NCBI RefSeq assembly: GCF_016906535.1
Contig: NC_057373.1
Location: 2,418,001 to 2,482,000 of the forward strand
Reading direction: 5' to 3'
Source: Rhizoctonia solani
Lineage: Eukaryota; Basidiomycota; Agaricomycetes; Cantharellales; Ceratobasidiaceae
Length of the DNA: 64,000 nt
Made by a program: the position numbers and the translations under genes. Below the pieces are notes generated by a model. It searched no databases. It saw nothing but the letters and a program-made list of their open reading frames with translations, and was not told the DNA's origin. Shown in pieces: positions 61,537 to 64,000 of the stretch; the stretch's first letter is position 1; every line of letters begins with the position of its first letter.

Positions 61537-62910
61537 TCAATGTAGTGTAGTGTACTCCCAGACCAAAATAGCAAATCCGCCAATAATGAGTCCAGACCCA
61601 ACAAAGCTCCAAAATGTAATTACCGAAAGGTCTCGCGATATTATCACTATGCGTATCCCTTAGAATTCCGTAATTAAATGGGGGAGGAGATTTACATACC
61701 ATCAGCTAGCATAACCAAAACAATCGTCAACAGGTTTCCAACGCTCGCTACGATTGGACCCCACAAGGATAACAAAATCTGCATTTATGGAATTATTAAA
61801 TTCAGACACATCAGAACTGATTTGATCACTCACCATGAATCCAGCATTAAACACCAACCCCGAAAGAGCAATCAGCCCTACACACGTTCCAGTCCACACA
61901 TCACCCGGCAACTCATAGCCGCCCTTTCCAAACCAATTCGAAAAAGTCATCGGAATCCATAAGACTGCAAACGTGACCACTCCAGCGGTTGAAGTCACAA
62001 AGTTCGCAAACAGACCAAAGGGTAGAGGTTCACCACCGTCTCCTGACAAAGGCGCAGCTTCGTCCTCTTCTCCATCTTCATAAGACGGCGCAATTGACGT
62101 ACTCGGTACGGCCCATTTCTTATACGCAACTTGGTACAGTGCATACGAAATTGCCGAGACCAGCGCTAACAGGTTTCCTACGAATGGATTTGAACCCGGA
62201 GAGGTATCGTCCGAGTTTCCGTAGACAGTTATGAACACACCAATACATGCAAGTAAGACTGCTAAGAGTTTGTAGGGTTGCCATCGCGGTCGGTCGGGTG
62301 GAGGAGGGAGGAATGCGGTGCTTAGTATGTAGGCCCAGAAGGCGTGAGTGTTGAATAGAGCTGTTATGTCGCTCAATCTATTTGGCTAGTTACTTCGTGA
62401 ATAATCAAATGAAAACGGCACACTTACGATGCGAGTGAAACGCTGGCATACCACATTAGAGCAGGACAAGTTATCCCTATTGTTAGCAACGAAATAAATA
62501 CGATATATCGTGTCCATGGGAACTTGGAGCCAGGTGTCGAATAAGGGGCAAGTATGCAGGTCTGCATGATACTCCATAGAGAGGATAAGTAGCTAGATGG
62601 GCTATTGCCTGTCGAGTACTTTAGATATAGGAGGTGCGCTGGGAGCACAACCGCAAACGACGAATGGGCGATATAGCTATAGTCCAATTATGGTTAAATT
62701 GCTCGATCATGAAACAGACGACTCACAAGAGGAGATACGGTTGTCTAAATTGGAGCGAGGATTGAACGTACTGAGGCACAGTTAGCTCGTTCACTCGGGA
62801 TTGACTGGCCAACTCACTTGCGTCAATTCCGTCTGTAATACATAAGCAAAAAGTATAGTCACGAATACAGCATTGGCGGCCGATCCTCCTGAAAGAGTAT
62901 AGTTGCCCAT
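61537..62910 (-). CDS. DMT-superfamily transporter (SLC35F/YML018C-like)
   Basis: Multi-pass membrane carrier of the drug/metabolite transporter superfamily. Start MGNYTLSGGSAANAVFVTIL at 62910; the segments then alternate hydrophobic: FVTILFAYVLQTELTQ, HSSFAVVLPAHLLYLKY, RYIVFISLLTIGITCPALMW, FWAYILSTAFLPPP, LAVLLACIGVFITVYGN, VGNLLALVSAISYALYQVAY, VVTFAVLWIPMTF, TGTCVGLIALSGLVFNAGFM, GPIVASVGNLLTIVLVMLAD and WSFVGSGLIIGGFAILVWEY, i.e. about ten helices. A hydrophilic acidic loop (EDGEEDEAAPLSGDGGE) sits in the middle. It ends VWEYTTLH-stop at 61537, only 18 nt from the DFR1 stop codon. Yeast YML018C is vacuolar; the substrate here is unknown. Confidence 0.85.
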
Positions 62911-63056
62911 TATTGTGTCAAAGGCTTGTATTTAATAGGTCTCTATTATATGACTCTGAAATCTTTGTCATAAAAATTAATATAGAGTCAAGCAAGGCGC
63001 AGTCCAAGTTTGTCCCAGTACCTCCGGGGTCGCAGGAATCCTAATTCACCCGGATA

Positions 63057-63066
63057 ATCACGTGAC
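63057..63066. promoter_or_regulatory. RTCACRTGAY box in DMT/bL36m divergent promoter
   Basis: ATCACGTGAC, a full palindromic match, 23 nt before the bL36m start codon and 146 nt upstream of the DMT transporter start. Confidence 0.5.
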
Positions 63067-63089
63067 CGTCAACCTTCACTCGTCCCAAA

Positions 63090-63426
63090 ATGCTTCGCTC
63101 GCTATTATCTCTGGCTCGACCATTACTCGGAGCCTCCTCAAGGACGCCATTCTTTCGGTCTAATGCTGCTATAGTGAACTATTGCGGTCATGCGCATTCG
63201 CATGTTCACACACCACATACGGGGGCCGACTTGATCGCTACCAGGGGAATGAAAGTCCGGTCCTCTATCAAGTTGTTCTGTGATGGGTGCTCGATCGTGA
63301 GGAGAAAAGGGTACTTGTATGTCATTTGCTCCAAGAATGGAAAGCACAAGCAGGTATGTATATATGGTCTACACACTACTCATTATTCACCGATGGAATG
63401 TTTTATCTGTTCAGAGACAGGGATAA
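63090..63426 (+). CDS. RTC6: Mitochondrial large ribosomal subunit protein bL36m
   Basis: Component of the mitochondrial 54S ribosomal subunit. Start [20 protein letters not shown] (63090) is a classical presequence. The mature domain begins near [20 protein letters not shown] and continues [16 protein letters not shown], with the zinc ligands C-x2-C and C-x4-H of bL36 visible. A single intron (63355-63414) splits the penultimate codons: KHKQ is joined to RQG-stop, restoring the invariant KHKQRQG end. About 90 residues with the presequence. Homolog of yeast Rtc6. Confidence 0.95.
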
Positions 63427-64000
63427 GACTCGTGGGTACGAGACAATTCTGTTCCAGATCAACTCGAGACTGATTCTGGAGTGCTAGTCTGGATACTCAT
63501 GCTCGTGTCGCCCACGCAGCATTCTGGCTACACGTTTGTTGCGTTATTCTAAGCGACGTTTATGTACAAACCACTCGATTGAAACACCCGACTCCAATAG
63601 AATAACACGTTTGAGCCACGAAGATATGAATAGCTATAATTCGGTTTCCTCTTGTCTCCTTTATTTCGGGAGAAACGTGAATGTCAGACGAGTCTAACCT
63701 TTGAGCCGAGTAGATCAAATGAATATGGTGCAATGGATCCGGGTCTTTTCTATTGAGGAGTGGGTCTGTTCTTCGACATGTAGAATTGACCAACTGCTCA
63801 CAAGACCATGCTGGTGTTATGTAATCGAATCGTTTTCCTAAACCTCCAAATGACAGTTCACGGAGAATGAGATAATAAGTGTAAACTCGTCCAAAGTACC
63901 AAGTACATATTCTTTAATTAACTGTTGTAAAATTCAGAGTAATATCACTAAATACGAATTTGGCAGAGCAAACGGCTTGATATAGTGTCTGGTGCTGCCC
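63427..64000. other. Right-end intergenic sequence
   Basis: About 0.57 kb after bL36m. A minus-strand frame (63560-63793) lacks any recognisable feature. Nothing supported up to the window edge. Confidence 0.4.

Overview
The window reads as nuclear DNA of a basidiomycete fungus, most likely a plant-associated Agaricomycete. Genes are dense and intron-rich. Introns are about 45-65 bases long with GT-AG (sometimes GC-AG) ends. Several proteins have the long Ser/Pro-rich disordered stretches usual in this group. Three tandem pectin methylesterase genes suggest a plant-degrading lifestyle; a Rhizoctonia/Ceratobasidium-type fungus is my guess, not a proof. Almost every gene had to be assembled by splicing, so outer coordinates run from start codon to stop codon and include introns.

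Layout: 0-16 kb holds a rhodanese-tyrosine phosphatase (cut by the left edge), mitochondrial ClpP, an ASNSD1-type amidotransferase/asparagine-synthetase-domain protein, a tubulin-tyrosine-ligase-like protein, a WD40 protein, D-2-hydroxyglutarate dehydrogenase, a mitochondrial tricarboxylate carrier and the ERMES subunit Mmm1. 16.7-28.2 kb holds a disordered orphan, a Bfa1/Byr4-type mitotic-exit GAP subunit, a large unrecognised protein and a J-domain protein. 28.3-34.8 kb is the array of three secreted pectin methylesterases, separated by gene-poor spacers with possible gene relics. 35.5-44.4 kb holds a TACO1/YebC-type mitochondrial translation factor, a small Ser-rich orphan, sedoheptulose-bisphosphatase (SHB17) and ribulose-phosphate 3-epimerase. 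44.5-59.7 kb holds a Sec7-PH Arf GEF, a DXD glycosyltransferase, pyruvate kinase and a fungal CSL transcription factor. 60.8-63.5 kb holds dihydrofolate reductase, a DMT-family transporter and mitochondrial ribosomal protein bL36m.

Shared themes: many genes serve mitochondria (ClpP, D2HGDH, citrate carrier, Mmm1, TACO1, bL36m) or central carbon metabolism (SHB17, RPE1, pyruvate kinase). The two pentose-phosphate enzymes are next to each other and converge. A Cbf1-like box (RTCACRTG) sits 23-181 bases from the start codons of about ten of these housekeeping genes, sometimes joined to a CCAAT box. This is the best candidate for a shared regulatory layer. Very small exons (8, 13 and 18 nt) are needed to restore conserved motifs in SHB17, RPE1 and the ASNSD1-like gene.

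I saw no rRNA, convincing tRNA, CRISPR, intact transposon or secondary-metabolite cluster, and no clear evidence of a wholly new system. The strongest leads are the promoter box, the microexons, the riboneogenesis gene pair and the unrecognised proteins.
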